Below are positions 18,340 through 28,236 of a DNA stretch of 64,000 nt, in pieces. Source of the stretch: Yersinia hibernica (GTDB lineage: Bacteria; Pseudomonadota; Gammaproteobacteria; Enterobacterales; Enterobacteriaceae); NCBI RefSeq assembly GCF_004124235.1, contig NZ_CP032487.1, positions 1,054,001-1,118,000 of the forward strand, read 5' to 3'. The notes under the pieces are model-generated. The model was not told where the DNA came from, searched no databases, and was given only the letters and a program-made list of their open reading frames with translations. The translations under genes and the position numbers were made by a program. Position 1 is the first letter of the stretch. Every line of letters begins with the position of its first letter.

Positions 18340-18835
18340 TCTCCGTTAATACCCTTTTTACTTGATTGCTTACCTGCACTCCAAGTTCTTGGGGATAGCG
18401 GTAGCCTAGTTTCTTTTTCAGCATAGGCTAACTTGCGTGCTTCTCCCACGACACTGAGCACATCCTGAGTGAAATTTTTAACAAAATAAAAAATAATCAC
18501 TAAATAAATTACCCGAACTATCCGATTAATACAGTATTGAATGCTCGGCTATTACTTATTTAGTTGTAGAGCCATCGCGTCTATGTACTTTATTGTTTTG
18601 AACACCAACAATGGTATATCCCATACCGGTGACTTTGACGCTGAATTCGCGATTTTCTGCTAGAGTCAATATACTCATCGGAATGGAAAAGTGGCAGGCA
18701 GCCTCTTTCACCTTGTCACGTTGGATGTTTTTATAAAAAAGTTGAGTATTTCATAAAAACTCACGGTGGTTTATAAAGCCTCCGGCTGAGATCAGGTTGT
18801 GATCTCATTGTTGCCCATACACTTTTCAGGTGCGC
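18340..18835. other. AT-rich gap between yfcH and the EAL gene
   Basis: About 500 bases with no complete gene. The part near yfcH holds CTCCAAGTTCTTGGGGATA, possibly a repeat remnant. The middle contains an open frame without a convincing start on the minus strand, listed separately. The last 80 bases before the EAL gene probably carry its promoter; no clear -35/-10 pair was picked out. Confidence 0.5.
18556..18750 (-). pseudogene. Possible gene remnant, unrecognised
   Basis: One minus-strand frame is open for about 64 codons and ends with TAA at 18556-18558. It encodes sequence such as KNIQRDKVKEAACHFSIPM, then ILTLAENREFSVKVTGMGYT, and ends HRRDGSTTK. It has balanced, protein-like composition but lacks an ATG with a ribosome binding site. 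The first in-frame ATG would leave about 40 residues. I do not recognise the family. It may be the tail of a decayed gene or a chance open frame. Confidence 0.3.
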
Positions 18836-19528
18836 ATGAAGCTAAACATCGAAGTTAATTGTTCTTATGTATGTGAGCCAATACATAAGCAAGACGGCAG
18901 CTTATTAGCAGTGGAACTATTAAGCCGATTCTCAGCTAAATCAGTAGATTTACCGATTGATGTTGAAAATTTTATTAATAAATTGGATGTCGATGGAAAG
19001 ACCGATTTATTTCAAGACCAATTACGGGCGGTGAAAGCTTATCGCGATTGGTTTATCACTCACCATGTTTTGCTCTCGATTAATATCGATTTTGACTTGG
19101 CGAGTGTGATTGTTACTGATGAGTTAACCCGCCAGATGCTTGATGAGTTACCTTTCCTACGGCTGGAAATTATGGAGACATTCTCCAATTTATCTGATGG
19201 AATGAATAACCCTTTGTTACGTGATCTTGCTGAGCGGTATCCACTTTGGTTGGATGACCTAGGCAGTGGTGGCTCTACTTTAAATGCGGTCACGGCTAAT
19301 ATTTTCGAATATGTGAAGATTGATAAGCATTTCTTCTGGCAGCACAATAAACATACTTTTCCCGTCTTGATAAATAATATTAAGAAATATTGTCTTGGGG
19401 TGATTGTGGTTGGCGTAGAAAATCAGGATGAGTCCGAACAGCTCAAAGGCAGTAATATTGATGCCATGCAGGGATATCTATTCAGACAATTAACTCTGGA
19501 TGAATTGGTATCGCAATCTTCGCTATAA
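18836..19528 (+). CDS. Stand-alone EAL-domain protein
   Basis: A 230-residue protein that is one EAL domain with no GGDEF, sensor or membrane segment. Residues matching the c-di-GMP phosphodiesterase active site are visible: Glu27 in VELLS, Asn83 in SINID, Glu111 in LEIME, Asp140-Asp141 in WLDDLGSG, Lys161 in VKIDK, Glu195 in VGVEN and Gln212 in MQGYLF. Unlike E. coli YdiV, which is similar in size but degenerate, the site looks complete, so activity is plausible. I chose the ATG at 18836 with AGG five bases upstream; a GTG two codons earlier is possible. Confidence 0.85.
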   Translation: MKLNIEVNCSYVCEPIHKQDGSLLAVELLSRFSAKSVDLPIDVENFINKLDVDGKTDLFQDQLRAVKAYRDWFITHHVLLSINIDFDLASVIVTDELTRQMLDELPFLRLEIMETFSNLSDGMNNPLLRDLAERYPLWLDDLGSGGSTLNAVTANIFEYVKIDKHFFWQHNKHTFPVLINNIKKYCLGVIVVGVENQDESEQLKGSNIDAMQGYLFRQLTLDELVSQSSL

Positions 19529-19744
19529 CGGCTCTTCTTCCGCACTATCTTGCATCATGCTGGCATTATTTGTCATGTCAGCATTGTTTTTTACGATAAA
19601 ATTTTCTTATGGTAGATAGTGGCTTTTCTCGGATTAATCCCACGGATTGGATGATAGAATGAAGCCACATTTAATTCTCATTACCTATTACGGCGGCAGG
19701 TGTCGCCAGATTTCCTGAGATTAGACCTAAGAGAAGACAATGCC

Positions 19745-20296
19745 ATGAAGTTAATGTTTGCTTCTGATTTGCATGGGTCGCTACCGGCCACTGAAAAAGT
19801 TCTGAATATCTTTGATAGCAGTGGGGCGCAATGGCTGGTGCTATTGGGGGATTTACTCAACCATGGGCCACGTAATACGTTACCGGCCGGTTATCAACCC
19901 TCCGCTGTTGCAGAATGTCTTAACCCCTATAAAAACCAGATTATTGCTGTGCGCGGTAATTGCGACAGCGAAGTCGATCAGATGTTATTACAGTTCCCCA
20001 TGATGGCCAGCTGGCAGCAGATTATTATGCCAGAAACACGTCTATTTTTGACGCATGGTCACCTTTATCATCCGGGGGCGCTTCCTCCGTTGCGTCGGGG
20101 GGATGTCTTAGTCTATGGTCATACTCATCTACCTCAGGCAGAGTGGCAAGATGATGTTATATGCTTTAATCCTGGCTCCGTCAGTATCCCTAAAGGGGGC
20201 TATCCGGCCAGTTATGGCATGCTGGATGAGGGAGTTTTACAGGTTCTAGCCCTACAAAATAGTGAGCCTGTCACCCAGCTGGCATTAAAAAATTAA
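19745..20296 (+). CDS. yfcE: Metallophosphodiesterase YfcE
   Basis: 183 residues from the ATG at 19745 (MKLMFASDLHGSLPATEKVL). Calcineurin-type metal motifs are in order: SDLHGS, GDLLNHGP, RGNCDSE, THGH and YGHTH. E. coli YfcE hydrolyses phosphodiester model substrates with manganese; its natural substrate is unclear. An upstream in-frame start would add 15 residues, but the family begins at MKLMFAS. It is followed by yfcD, as in E. coli. Confidence 0.94.
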   Translation: MKLMFASDLHGSLPATEKVLNIFDSSGAQWLVLLGDLLNHGPRNTLPAGYQPSAVAECLNPYKNQIIAVRGNCDSEVDQMLLQFPMMASWQQIIMPETRLFLTHGHLYHPGALPPLRRGDVLVYGHTHLPQAEWQDDVICFNPGSVSIPKGGYPASYGMLDEGVLQVLALQNSEPVTQLALKN

Positions 20297-20371
20297 ATAA
20301 TACAACGAGTTAAAAACTCTTGATTAACAATTGCGCGTCACTAAGCGCGCCCAGATAGAAGGTTTCAGAGG

Positions 20372-20920
20372 ATGGTGGAGCAAAATCCAGCAGCAGTCAT
20401 CGAGTGGGTTGATATTGTTGATGAGCAAAATGAAGTCATTGCTCAATCCAGTCGCCAGCAAATGAGAGCTCAACGACTACGCCACCGTGCTACCTATATT
20501 GTGGTGCACGATGGAATGGGCAAAATACTGGTACAACGCCGTACTGAGGGCAAAGATTTCTATCCTGGGAAACTGGACGCGACAGCCGGCGGTGTGGTGC
20601 AAAGTGGTGAGAACTACCTTGAGTCTGCCCGCCGAGAGGCGGAGGAAGAGTTAGGTATTGCGGGAGTGCCTTTTGCTGAACATGGTCAATTCTACTTTGA
20701 AGAAGAGTGCTGCCGAGTGTGGGGGGCCTTGTTTAGCTGTGTCTCCCATGGCCCATTCGCATTACAGGCAGAAGAGATAGATGAAGTTCGCTGGATGCTG
20801 CCAGAAGAAATTACTGCCCGCTGCGACGAATTCACACCGGATTCCCTGAAAGCGTTGTCATTGTGGTTAACCCGCAATAATGAACAGGATTACGGAAAAA
20901 TCACACCGCGGGAAGATTGA
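20372..20920 (+). CDS. yfcD: Nudix hydrolase YfcD
   Basis: 182 residues with a complete Nudix box ([20 protein letters not shown] followed by ELGI, near residues 72-95). The N-terminal part ([15 protein letters not shown]) resembles isopentenyl diphosphate isomerase-like Nudix proteins. The substrate is not known. It lies just downstream of yfcE, with AGAGG before the ATG and a strong bidirectional terminator after the stop. Confidence 0.93.
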   Translation: MVEQNPAAVIEWVDIVDEQNEVIAQSSRQQMRAQRLRHRATYIVVHDGMGKILVQRRTEGKDFYPGKLDATAGGVVQSGENYLESARREAEEELGIAGVPFAEHGQFYFEEECCRVWGALFSCVSHGPFALQAEEIDEVRWMLPEEITARCDEFTPDSLKALSLWLTRNNEQDYGKITPRED

Positions 20921-20933
20921 TTCCAACCTGCCA

Positions 20934-20962
20934 TAAAAAAGCCCCTTTTCAGGGGCTTTTTA
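20934..20962. terminator. Bidirectional intrinsic terminator
   Basis: GCCCCT (20941-20946) and AGGGGC (20951-20956) form a stem flanked by A6 on the left and T5 on the right. It serves yfcD on the plus strand and the PTS operon on the minus strand. Confidence 0.9.
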
Positions 20963-20991
20963 CATTTATCTGACTGATTATTAAATAACAA

Positions 20992-22248
20992 TTAACGAAC
21001 GATAATACCCAGCAAGATACCCAGAGCACCAAAGTCAGCATCACTGAACGTGGTGTTAGCGAACCCAATATCACCCAATACTGGCAGCAGGAATACTGGC
21101 AGGAAGGTAATTAACAAGCCTTGCGCAAATGCGCCCAGGATGGCACCACGACGCCCACCGGTGGCATTACCGAACACCCCAGCCGCCGCGCCGACGAAGA
21201 AGTGAGGTACAACACCCGGGATAATTACCGTCATGTTCATCAGATACAGCGCGAACATCCCGATAAGACCTGCGGCGAAGCTGCTTAAGAAGCCAACCAA
21301 TACGGCATTCGGCGCGTAAGGGAAGACGACCGGGCAATCCAGCGCTGGTTTGGCATTCGGCACTAACTTGTCGGAAATCCCTTTAAACGCAGGAACAATC
21401 TCGGCAATAACCATACGCACACCTTGCAAGATGATGTACACGCCAGCGGCGAAAGTAATGGATTGCATCAATGAGAACATGAACCAGTTTTTACCACCGC
21501 TCAGGCTTTTCACCACTTCCGGCCCAGCAAACAGGCAGGTTACGATGAAAATAATGCACATGGTAAAGGAGATGGCGACCGGCGTATCACGCAAGAACAG
21601 CAGACTTTTCGGCACATTCATGTCTTCAGTCGAATGCTCTTTATTACCAAATTTACTGCCGATAAAGCCTGCTAATACATAAGACAGGGTGGAGAAGTGG
21701 CCGATTGCCACGTCATCAGAGCCAGTCACTTTTTTCATGTAAGGGTGGGCGATAGCAGGGAAGAACACCATCGCAACCCCCACCACCAGCGAACCAATCA
21801 CAATCAGTGTCACACCACTGATGCCAGCGGTAGCCAGAATCACCGCCACCATCATCGACATAAACAGCGTGTGGTGGCCGGTCAGGAAGATAAATTTCCA
21901 CGGCGTAAAGCGGGCAATCAGAATATTGATAACCATAGCGAAGAACATAATCATCGCCATTTCTTTACCGAAACTCTTCTGCGCGACCGACACAATAGCT
22001 TCGTTATTCGGCACGACGCCCTGAATACCGAAGGCCTGTTGGAAGATGTTGGCGAAATCACCCAGCGATGACACCACCAAACCAGCACCAGCACCTAAAA
22101 TCACAAAACCCATGATGGTTTTTACGGTGCCTTTAATGCACTCGGTGACCGGTTTTTTCTGTGCAATCAAACCGATTAAAGCTATCAGACCGACCAGCAC
22201 CGCCGGTTCGGAAAGAACATCGCTCATTAAAAAACGAAAGAAATCCAT
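20992..22248 (-). CDS. PTS IIC permease, ascorbate (UlaA/SgaT) family
   Basis: 418 residues, about eleven hydrophobic helices. It starts MDFFRFLMSDVLSEPAVLVG and contains KPVTECIKGTVKTIMGF, typical of the UlaA/SgaT IIC family of the L-ascorbate PTS class. It is the third gene of an IIA-IIB-IIC operon read on the minus strand. No ulaD/E/F-like catabolic genes are present, so the substrate may be another sugar acid or pentitol. The C-terminus ends at ILLGIIVR near the terminator. Confidence 0.9.
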   Translation of the reverse strand: MDFFRFLMSDVLSEPAVLVGLIALIGLIAQKKPVTECIKGTVKTIMGFVILGAGAGLVVSSLGDFANIFQQAFGIQGVVPNNEAIVSVAQKSFGKEMAMIMFFAMVINILIARFTPWKFIFLTGHHTLFMSMMVAVILATAGISGVTLIVIGSLVVGVAMVFFPAIAHPYMKKVTGSDDVAIGHFSTLSYVLAGFIGSKFGNKEHSTEDMNVPKSLLFLRDTPVAISFTMCIIFIVTCLFAGPEVVKSLSGGKNWFMFSLMQSITFAAGVYIILQGVRMVIAEIVPAFKGISDKLVPNAKPALDCPVVFPYAPNAVLVGFLSSFAAGLIGMFALYLMNMTVIIPGVVPHFFVGAAAGVFGNATGGRRGAILGAFAQGLLITFLPVFLLPVLGDIGFANTTFSDADFGALGILLGIIVR

Positions 22249-22260
22249 GCCAGCCTCCAG

Positions 22261-22548
22261 TTACAAAGCGCCTAATTCGGTTAATGCCACAGACAAACGC
22301 TCTTTCATGGCTTTCTTATCAACCATATTGTCTAACGCAACAATTTTGCCGCCGACGGCTTGAGCAACGAGTTGCTCAGCAATATCTTTAGTGCCAACGA
22401 AAATGTCACTTGGCGTCCCTTTGGCTGAACCCAGGTCAACATGGTCTACTTCGGCACTGACGGCCAACTCTTTCAGAATGTTTTTGATGCTGATTTCCAT
22501 CATGAGGCTGGTGCCTAAGCCGTTGCCGCAAACTACTGTAATTTTCAT
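22261..22548 (-). CDS. PTS IIB component, lactose/ascorbate type
   Basis: 95 residues. The N-terminus MKITVVCGNGLGTSLMME has the phosphorylated Cys8 within the CGNGLGTS loop, the hallmark of UlaB/SgaB-type IIB proteins. It would take phosphate from the IIA component and pass it to the substrate in the IIC channel. It lies 12 bases before the IIC gene. Confidence 0.92.
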   Translation of the reverse strand: MKITVVCGNGLGTSLMMEISIKNILKELAVSAEVDHVDLGSAKGTPSDIFVGTKDIAEQLVAQAVGGKIVALDNMVDKKAMKERLSVALTELGAL

Positions 22549-22590
22549 TTTCTTTCCCCTTAAAATTATTATCCGAACCTAATGTGGTGA

Positions 22591-23034
22591 TTAATAACGT
22601 GCAATAACGGATAAAATATCCTGCTGCGTTTTAGCATTAAGTAAGGCTTGTACATCATTATCGTTATCGAACAACTGTGCGAGTTGAGAAATAACCTCAA
22701 TGTGGCTAGTGCTGTCTGTCGCCGCTAACACTATGAGTAGTTTTACTGGGTCGTTACCCTCAGCATTGAAAGTCACACCCTCAGTGATGATGGTCAAGGC
22801 CAGAGAGAGTTTATTCGCCCCCTCTTCCGGGCGGGCATGCGGCATGGCAATTCCTGGCCCGACCACGTAATACGGGCCGATGGCCTCATGGGAGCGATAA
22901 ATTGCCTCGACATAACCGGCTTCAATGGAACCATTATCAATAAGTGGCTGACATGAAATCGCGATGGCGTCACGCCAATCTTTTGCGTGATTGACCACCT
23001 GAATGACGTCTGGCGTTAACAATGTTTTTAACAT
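22591..23034 (-). CDS. PTS IIA component, mannitol/fructose (UlaC) type
   Basis: 147 residues from the ATG at 23034 (MLKTLLTPDVIQVV), with GGGAG upstream; a TTG six codons earlier is less likely. The motif GIAMPHARPEEGA carries the His phosphorylated by HPr. This IIA type pairs with SgaB/SgaT in the ascorbate PTS. It is the first gene of the operon, divergent from a LacI-family regulator, with triple operators in the gap. Confidence 0.92.
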   Translation of the reverse strand: MLKTLLTPDVIQVVNHAKDWRDAIAISCQPLIDNGSIEAGYVEAIYRSHEAIGPYYVVGPGIAMPHARPEEGANKLSLALTIITEGVTFNAEGNDPVKLLIVLAATDSTSHIEVISQLAQLFDNDNDVQALLNAKTQQDILSVIARY

Positions 23035-23111
23035 GATATTTATGACTCCCAATGACTGTTAACAGGAGAGTAGATATTTATCACGGTCATTAATGTGATG
23101 AACATCCCAAT

Positions 23112-23159
23112 TGATAGCGCTACCTGATAGCGCTATCAAATTTTGTGATAGCGCTATCA
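23112..23159. promoter_or_regulatory. Three tandem LacI-type operators
   Basis: The 14-base palindrome TGATAGCGCTATCA occurs exactly at 23125-23138 and 23146-23159. A near copy with one arm altered (TGATAGCGCTACCT) is at 23112-23125 and shares one base with the second. Centres are 13 and 21 bp apart. A central CG in an even palindrome is the standard LacI/GalR operator form. Both the PTS operon and the regulator promoter would be covered. Confidence 0.88.
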
Positions 23160-23279
23160 TTTGTCGCACCATGGGCTTTGGCTATCGCCAGATAAGCCAT
23201 ATACAATGCAGTATATTGTCGAGGGCCAATGCGGGAATGGCTTGACCAGACAAGAAATTTTAATCAGGCAGGAATCAGC

Positions 23280-24314
23280 ATGGAAAAAACACGCAAGCGC
23301 CGTAATACCGGGCGGGTCACTCTATCGGATGTGGCGAATTACGCCGGGGTAGGGTCGATGACTGTTTCCAGAGCGCTGCGAACGCCGGAGCAGGTTTCAG
23401 ATAAATTACGTGAGAAAATAGAGCAAGCGGTTGAAACTCTGGGCTATATTCCTAACCGTGCTGCCGGAGCATTGGCCTCCGGTCATAGTGATATTGTTGC
23501 CGTCCTGATCCCATCACTCACGGACAAAGCCAGTTCGCAATTTATGCAGGCACTGCAACAGATTTTGAACAAAAATGAGTTTCAGTTATTACTGGGTTGC
23601 CATGAATATAATCAGCGCAAAGAAGCCGAGATATTGATGACCTTGCTGCAAAGCAGCCCCGCAGCGGTAGTGATATTCGGCTCACAACTGGCGGACAAAA
23701 CCTATCAACTGCTTGAGCGGGCAAATATCCCCACAGTCAACGTGGTTGGCTCCTATTTTAAAGCGGCAAAAATCACCCTTGAGGCGGCTTTCTTTGAGTC
23801 AGCCTATGAACTGAGCCGCCATTTGCTCGCGCGCGGCTACCATAATATTGGGTTTATTGGCGCACATATGGATAACCGTCTGCAGCGCCAGCAACTGAAT
23901 GGCTGGCACAAAGCTATGCTCAAGCATTATAAAAATGGTGACCAGACCGTCACAACACCGGAGAGTGCCAGTTTGCAGTTTGGTCGTTATGCACTGACAG
24001 AAATCCTCCAGCGCCAGCCCGAATTAGATGCAGTGATATGCAGCCATGAAGATATTGCCCTCGGGGTATTATTTGAGTGCCAGCGGCGGTTGTTGAAAAT
24101 CCCCAGCGGCATTGCCGTGGCCTGTTTAGATGGCTCTGACAGTTGCGACCAAACCCATCCAACCTTGACTTCTATGCGGATTGATTACAAAAAAATGGGG
24201 AAAGAAGCCGGTAAGATGCTGATTAATATGCTGGATAATGACGACGATGGCGAAGAGCAAGAGCCGTTGAGCCAGAGTTTTAGCTATAAGTTCGAACTAC
24301 GGCAAAGCACCTGA
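23280..24314 (+). CDS. LacI-family transcriptional regulator of the PTS operon
   Basis: 344 residues. The N-terminal helix-turn-helix and hinge read VTLSDVANYAGVGSMTVSRA and LGYIPNRAAGALASG. A periplasmic-binding-type effector domain follows (PSLTDKASSQFMQALQQIL, ICSHEDIALGVLFECQ, TLTSMRIDYKKMGKEAG). I chose the ATG at 23280 (MEKTRKRRNTGRVT), with AGGA eight bases upstream. It resembles GntR-type LacI members, yet it sits beside an ascorbate-class PTS. It most likely binds the three palindromes just upstream. Confidence 0.92.
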   Translation: MEKTRKRRNTGRVTLSDVANYAGVGSMTVSRALRTPEQVSDKLREKIEQAVETLGYIPNRAAGALASGHSDIVAVLIPSLTDKASSQFMQALQQILNKNEFQLLLGCHEYNQRKEAEILMTLLQSSPAAVVIFGSQLADKTYQLLERANIPTVNVVGSYFKAAKITLEAAFFESAYELSRHLLARGYHNIGFIGAHMDNRLQRQQLNGWHKAMLKHYKNGDQTVTTPESASLQFGRYALTEILQRQPELDAVICSHEDIALGVLFECQRRLLKIPSGIAVACLDGSDSCDQTHPTLTSMRIDYKKMGKEAGKMLINMLDNDDDGEEQEPLSQSFSYKFELRQST

Positions 24315-24342
24315 GCGCGTTAGTCAAAGAGATAACCAAACA

Positions 24343-24371
24343 AAAACGCCAGCACGAAGCTGGCGTTTATT
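24343..24371. terminator. Bidirectional terminator between lacI-type gene and pta
   Basis: AACGCCAGC (24345-24353) and GCTGGCGTT (24359-24367) form a perfect 9-bp stem flanked by A and T runs. It sits between convergent genes. Confidence 0.85.
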
Positions 24372-24392
24372 CTTAGCAACTTAACCTGAAGA

Positions 24393-26540
24393 TTAAGAGG
24401 CGTCAGCTTGCGCTGATTGAATGGCGGTCAGCGCGACAGTATAGACAATATCGTCAACCAGCGCACCACGGGACAAGTCGTTAACCGGCTTGCGCATGCC
24501 TTGCAGCATCGGCCCGATAGAGATAAGGTCGGCAGAGCGCTGCACCGCTTTATAGGTAGTGTTACCGGTGTTCAAGTCTGGGAAGATGAACACGGTCGCT
24601 TTACCTGCAACTGGTGAGTTAGGCGCTTTGGATTGCGCCACATCAGCCATGATTGCCGCATCATACTGCAACGGGCCATCGATGATCAGATCTGGGCGTT
24701 TTTCCTGTGCCAGGCGGGTTGCTTCGCGAACTTTTTCGACATCACTACCCGCACCAGAATTCCCGGTGGAGTAAGAAATCATCGCCACACGCGGTTCAAT
24801 ACCGAATGCCGCCGCAGAATCAGCAGACTGGATAGCAATTTCGGACAGTTGCTCAGCCGTTGGGTCTGGGTTAATCGCGCAGTCACCGTAAACCAGCACC
24901 TGGTCAGGCAGCAGCATGAAGAACACAGAAGACACCAATGAGCTGCCCGGTGCCGTTTTGATCAGCTGTAATGGTGGGCGGATTGTATTCGCGGTGGTAT
25001 GAACGGCACCAGAGACCAGACCGTCGACTTCGCCTTTCTCCAACATCAGAGTGCCGAGCACCACGTTGTCTTCCAATTGCTCGCGGGCCACCACTTCGGT
25101 CATGCCTTTGCTTTTGCGCAGTTCAACCAGACGCGGAACATACTGCTCGCGCACAGCAACTGGATCGATGATTTCAACACCTTTGCCCAGCTCAACACCT
25201 TGAGCCGCCGCAACACGTTGAATCTCTTCTGGATTCCCTAACAGCACGCAAGTTGCGATGCCGCGTTCAGCACAGATAGAGGCTGCTTTCACGGTACGCG
25301 GCTCGTCGCCTTCTGGCAGCACGATACGTTTGCCCGCTTTACGCGCCAACTCAGTCAGCTCATAACGGAATGCTGGTGGAGACAGGCGACGTGAGCGCTC
25401 AGATGTGGCAGTCAGAGAATCAATCCATTCGCTGCTGATATGGCTGGCAACGTAGTTTTGCAGCTTCTCAATACGTTCATGGTCATCTGCTGGCACTTCT
25501 AGGTTGAAGCTTTGCAGGCTCAGAGAGGTCTGCCAAGTGTTGGTATCAACCATAAAGACTGGCAGGCCAGTTTGGAAGGCACGTTCACATAGACGTCTGA
25601 TAGGCTCGTCAATGGCGTAGCCGCCAGTCAGCAGGATAGCGCCGATTTCAACGCCATTCATCGCCGCCAAGCAAGCAGAAACTAACACATCAGGGCGGTC
25701 TGCGGAGGTAACCAGCAGAGAACCCGGGCGGAAGTGTTCCAGCATGTGTGGGATGCTGCGAGCGCAGAAAGTCACCGATTTAACGCGGCGAGTTTTGATG
25801 TCACCTTCGTTAATAATGCGCGCATTCAAGTGCTTGCACATGTCGATTGCACGGGTCGCGATCAGCTCGAAACTCCAAGGCACACAGCCCAGAACTGGCA
25901 ACGGGCTGTTGGCAAACAGCTGCTTTGGATCGATTTTAGCAACACTGGCCTTGGTTGAATCATCAAAGATTTCAGACAGGTCAGGGCGGGTGCGGCCTTG
26001 TTCATCCACCGGAGCATTCAGCTTATTAATGATAACGCCGGTGATATTTTTGTTTTTGCTGCCACCGAAGCTGGAACGTGCCAGTTCGATACGCTCTTTC
26101 AATTGGTCCGGTGAATCATTACCCAGCGAAATGACAAACACGATTTCGGCGTTCAGAGTTTTGGCGATTTCATAGTTCAGGGCATTAGCAAACTGATGTT
26201 TGCGAGTTGGCACTAAACCTTCCACCAGCACGACTTCAGCATCTTTGGTGTTTTCGTGGTAGCGGGCAACAATTTCTTCCATCAGCACGTCTTGCTGGTT
26301 GGAACTCAGCAACGCTTCCACATGATTCATATTCAGTGGCTCAGCAGCAGTGATGCTGGAGTTCGCGCGAATGATGGTGGTGGTTTGGTCAGGTGCATCG
26401 TTACCAGCGCGGGGCTGGGCGATTGGCTTGAATACGCTCAGGCGCACACCTTTTTGTTCCATGGAACGGATGACACCCAAGCTGACGCTGGTTAAACCAA
26501 CGCTGGTGCCGGTAGGGATCAACATTATTGTACGGGACAC
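24393..26540 (-). CDS. pta: Phosphate acetyltransferase
   Basis: Pta interconverts acetyl-CoA and acetyl phosphate. The 715-residue protein has the long enterobacterial layout. An N-terminal BioD/CobB-like P-loop domain ([17 protein letters not shown]) comes first, then a DRTGG regulatory domain (about 220-340). The C-terminal catalytic domain starts near residue 390 ([37 protein letters not shown]). It lies downstream of ackA on the same strand, with a hairpin between them. Confidence 0.98.
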   Translation of the reverse strand: MSRTIMLIPTGTSVGLTSVSLGVIRSMEQKGVRLSVFKPIAQPRAGNDAPDQTTTIIRANSSITAAEPLNMNHVEALLSSNQQDVLMEEIVARYHENTKDAEVVLVEGLVPTRKHQFANALNYEIAKTLNAEIVFVISLGNDSPDQLKERIELARSSFGGSKNKNITGVIINKLNAPVDEQGRTRPDLSEIFDDSTKASVAKIDPKQLFANSPLPVLGCVPWSFELIATRAIDMCKHLNARIINEGDIKTRRVKSVTFCARSIPHMLEHFRPGSLLVTSADRPDVLVSACLAAMNGVEIGAILLTGGYAIDEPIRRLCERAFQTGLPVFMVDTNTWQTSLSLQSFNLEVPADDHERIEKLQNYVASHISSEWIDSLTATSERSRRLSPPAFRYELTELARKAGKRIVLPEGDEPRTVKAASICAERGIATCVLLGNPEEIQRVAAAQGVELGKGVEIIDPVAVREQYVPRLVELRKSKGMTEVVAREQLEDNVVLGTLMLEKGEVDGLVSGAVHTTANTIRPPLQLIKTAPGSSLVSSVFFMLLPDQVLVYGDCAINPDPTAEQLSEIAIQSADSAAAFGIEPRVAMISYSTGNSGAGSDVEKVREATRLAQEKRPDLIIDGPLQYDAAIMADVAQSKAPNSPVAGKATVFIFPDLNTGNTTYKAVQRSADLISIGPMLQGMRKPVNDLSRGALVDDIVYTVALTAIQSAQADAS

Positions 26541-26577
26541 GGCTAAACCTCTTTACGGTTGCTCGTTAGTCAAAAGC

Positions 26578-26605
26578 AACACCGCCAGCCTTGGCTGACG
26601 GTGTT
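26578..26605 (-). terminator. Hairpin between ackA and pta
   Basis: AACACCGCCAGCC and GGCTGACGGTGTT form a 13-bp stem with one mismatch and no real loop beyond two bases. No T-run follows, so it more likely tunes or processes the ackA-pta transcript than ends it. Confidence 0.5.
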
Positions 26606-26613
26606 AAGGATAC

Positions 26614-27816
26614 TTACGCGGTTAGACGAGAGGCGTCTTGCGCGATAACCAACTCTTCGTTGGTTGGGATGACCAGAGCCAGGCGGCTGCCATCTTTGGT
26701 GATGGTGCCAGACTTACCAAAGCGTGCTGCCAGGTTACGCTCATGGTCAATTTCAAAGCCCAACAGGCCCAGTTTGTCCAACGTCAGTTCACGCACCATT
26801 GCGGCGTTTTCACCGATACCGCCGGTAAATACCACTGCATCCAGGCGACCATCCATCAGCGCAGTATAAGCACCGATGTATTTCGCCAAGCGGTGGCAGA
26901 ATACATCCATAGCGCGGCGCGCATCTGCTTTGGTTTCATAATTATCTTCAACATAGCGGCAATCACTGGTGACTTCAGTCAGGCCCAGCAGGCCAGATTC
27001 TTTGGTTAACAGTTTGCTTATCTGTTCCATGCTCATGCCCATCGCATCATACAGATGGAAAATGATGGCCGGGTCGATATCACCACTACGAGTTCCCATG
27101 ACCAGACCTTCCAGTGGCGTCAGGCCCATAGAAGTATCCACACATTTACCGTTACGAACCGCAGTCACTGAGCCGCCATTGCCTAAGTGACAAGTGATGA
27201 CGTTCAGTTCTTCCAGTGGTTTGTTCAGGGTTTTTGCTGCTTCCTGACTGACATAGAAGTGGCTGGTGCCGTGTGCGCCATAGCGACGGATACCGTTTTC
27301 TTGGTATAAACGGTACGGCAGGGCATAGAGATAAGACTCTTCCGGCATGGTCTGATGGAAGGCAGTATCAAAAACGGCAACATTTTTATCAGCCAGATTC
27401 GGGAAGGATTTCAATGCTTCAGCGATACCGATCAGGTGTGCTGGGTTATGCAGTGGTGCAAACGGGATGGAATCTTTGATACCCTGAATAACTTCGTCGG
27501 TAACGATAGCTGATGCAGTAAATTTCTCGCCACCATGAACAATACGGTGGCCGATAGCGGTCAGCTGAGCGGAAAGCTCTGGTTTTTGTGCCAGAATAGT
27601 ATTAACAATGAAATTCAGTGCTTCGCTGTGTGCTGCACCAGCACCCAATGCTGCTTCCTGTTTGCCGCCATCAATTTTCCATTTGATGCGGGCTTCCGGC
27701 AGGTGGAAACATTCGGCTAAACCAGAGAGGTGTTCTTCACCATTGGTCGCGTCGATGATAGCAAATTTTAGGGAAGAGCTACCGCAGTTAAGAACCAGTA
27801 CTAGCTTACTCGACAT
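26614..27816 (-). CDS. ackA: Acetate kinase
   Basis: AckA makes acetate and ATP from acetyl phosphate, or the reverse. The 400-residue protein begins [20 protein letters not shown]. It carries [15 protein letters not shown] and the C-terminal [15 protein letters not shown] of the acetokinase family. It forms the overflow acetate pathway with pta downstream. Confidence 0.98.
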   Translation of the reverse strand: MSSKLVLVLNCGSSSLKFAIIDATNGEEHLSGLAECFHLPEARIKWKIDGGKQEAALGAGAAHSEALNFIVNTILAQKPELSAQLTAIGHRIVHGGEKFTASAIVTDEVIQGIKDSIPFAPLHNPAHLIGIAEALKSFPNLADKNVAVFDTAFHQTMPEESYLYALPYRLYQENGIRRYGAHGTSHFYVSQEAAKTLNKPLEELNVITCHLGNGGSVTAVRNGKCVDTSMGLTPLEGLVMGTRSGDIDPAIIFHLYDAMGMSMEQISKLLTKESGLLGLTEVTSDCRYVEDNYETKADARRAMDVFCHRLAKYIGAYTALMDGRLDAVVFTGGIGENAAMVRELTLDKLGLLGFEIDHERNLAARFGKSGTITKDGSRLALVIPTNEELVIAQDASRLTA

Positions 27817-28236
27817 GGAAGTACCTATTTATAGTCGTGTTCGATGTTTGTTTTTGATGTAACCGATGCTAATAATGCATCAAGCGGACAAAACAGCAAA
27901 AAACACGTGGTTAATAAAACGTCAATCTGTCCAAAAGCGTAGCGCATATTGGCGTCGACATTAATGATTAACATCATGCGATAGCGAAAAAGGCATGATG
28001 ATGAAAAAATCGCTGATAAAACGTTAATGCCTGGTGATGAAAACCTGTGCGATTTAACAAAATTGATTTAAATGCTGCGAAAAGTTGACATATTTAGCGT
28101 CATCTTCTAGCGGCCAAAAGGCCGAACTAGGATACCGATAGCGCCGCCTAAAAACAAAATATATTTAACAGACTAATTTTTAGTTTGTGGATTGCAAAAA
28201 AAATTTTAATCTTTGCTTGTGAAGTTGAGGTGAGCC
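27817..28236. other. Divergent gap between ackA and yfbV
   Basis: About 420 bases without a gene. It should hold the promoters of ackA-pta (minus) and yfbV (plus). A hairpin CGGCC-AAAA-GGCCG lies near 28113-28126 with CTAG on each side. It has no T-run. No certain regulator site was identified. Confidence 0.5.

Noticed and set aside
21697..22071. 124-residue His-rich ORF antisense to the PTS IIC gene
   Set aside because: The His/Asn-rich text reflects the reverse reading of membrane-helix codons.
24417..27862. Many small plus-strand ORFs within pta and ackA
   Set aside because: All are shadows of two well-conserved minus-strand genes.
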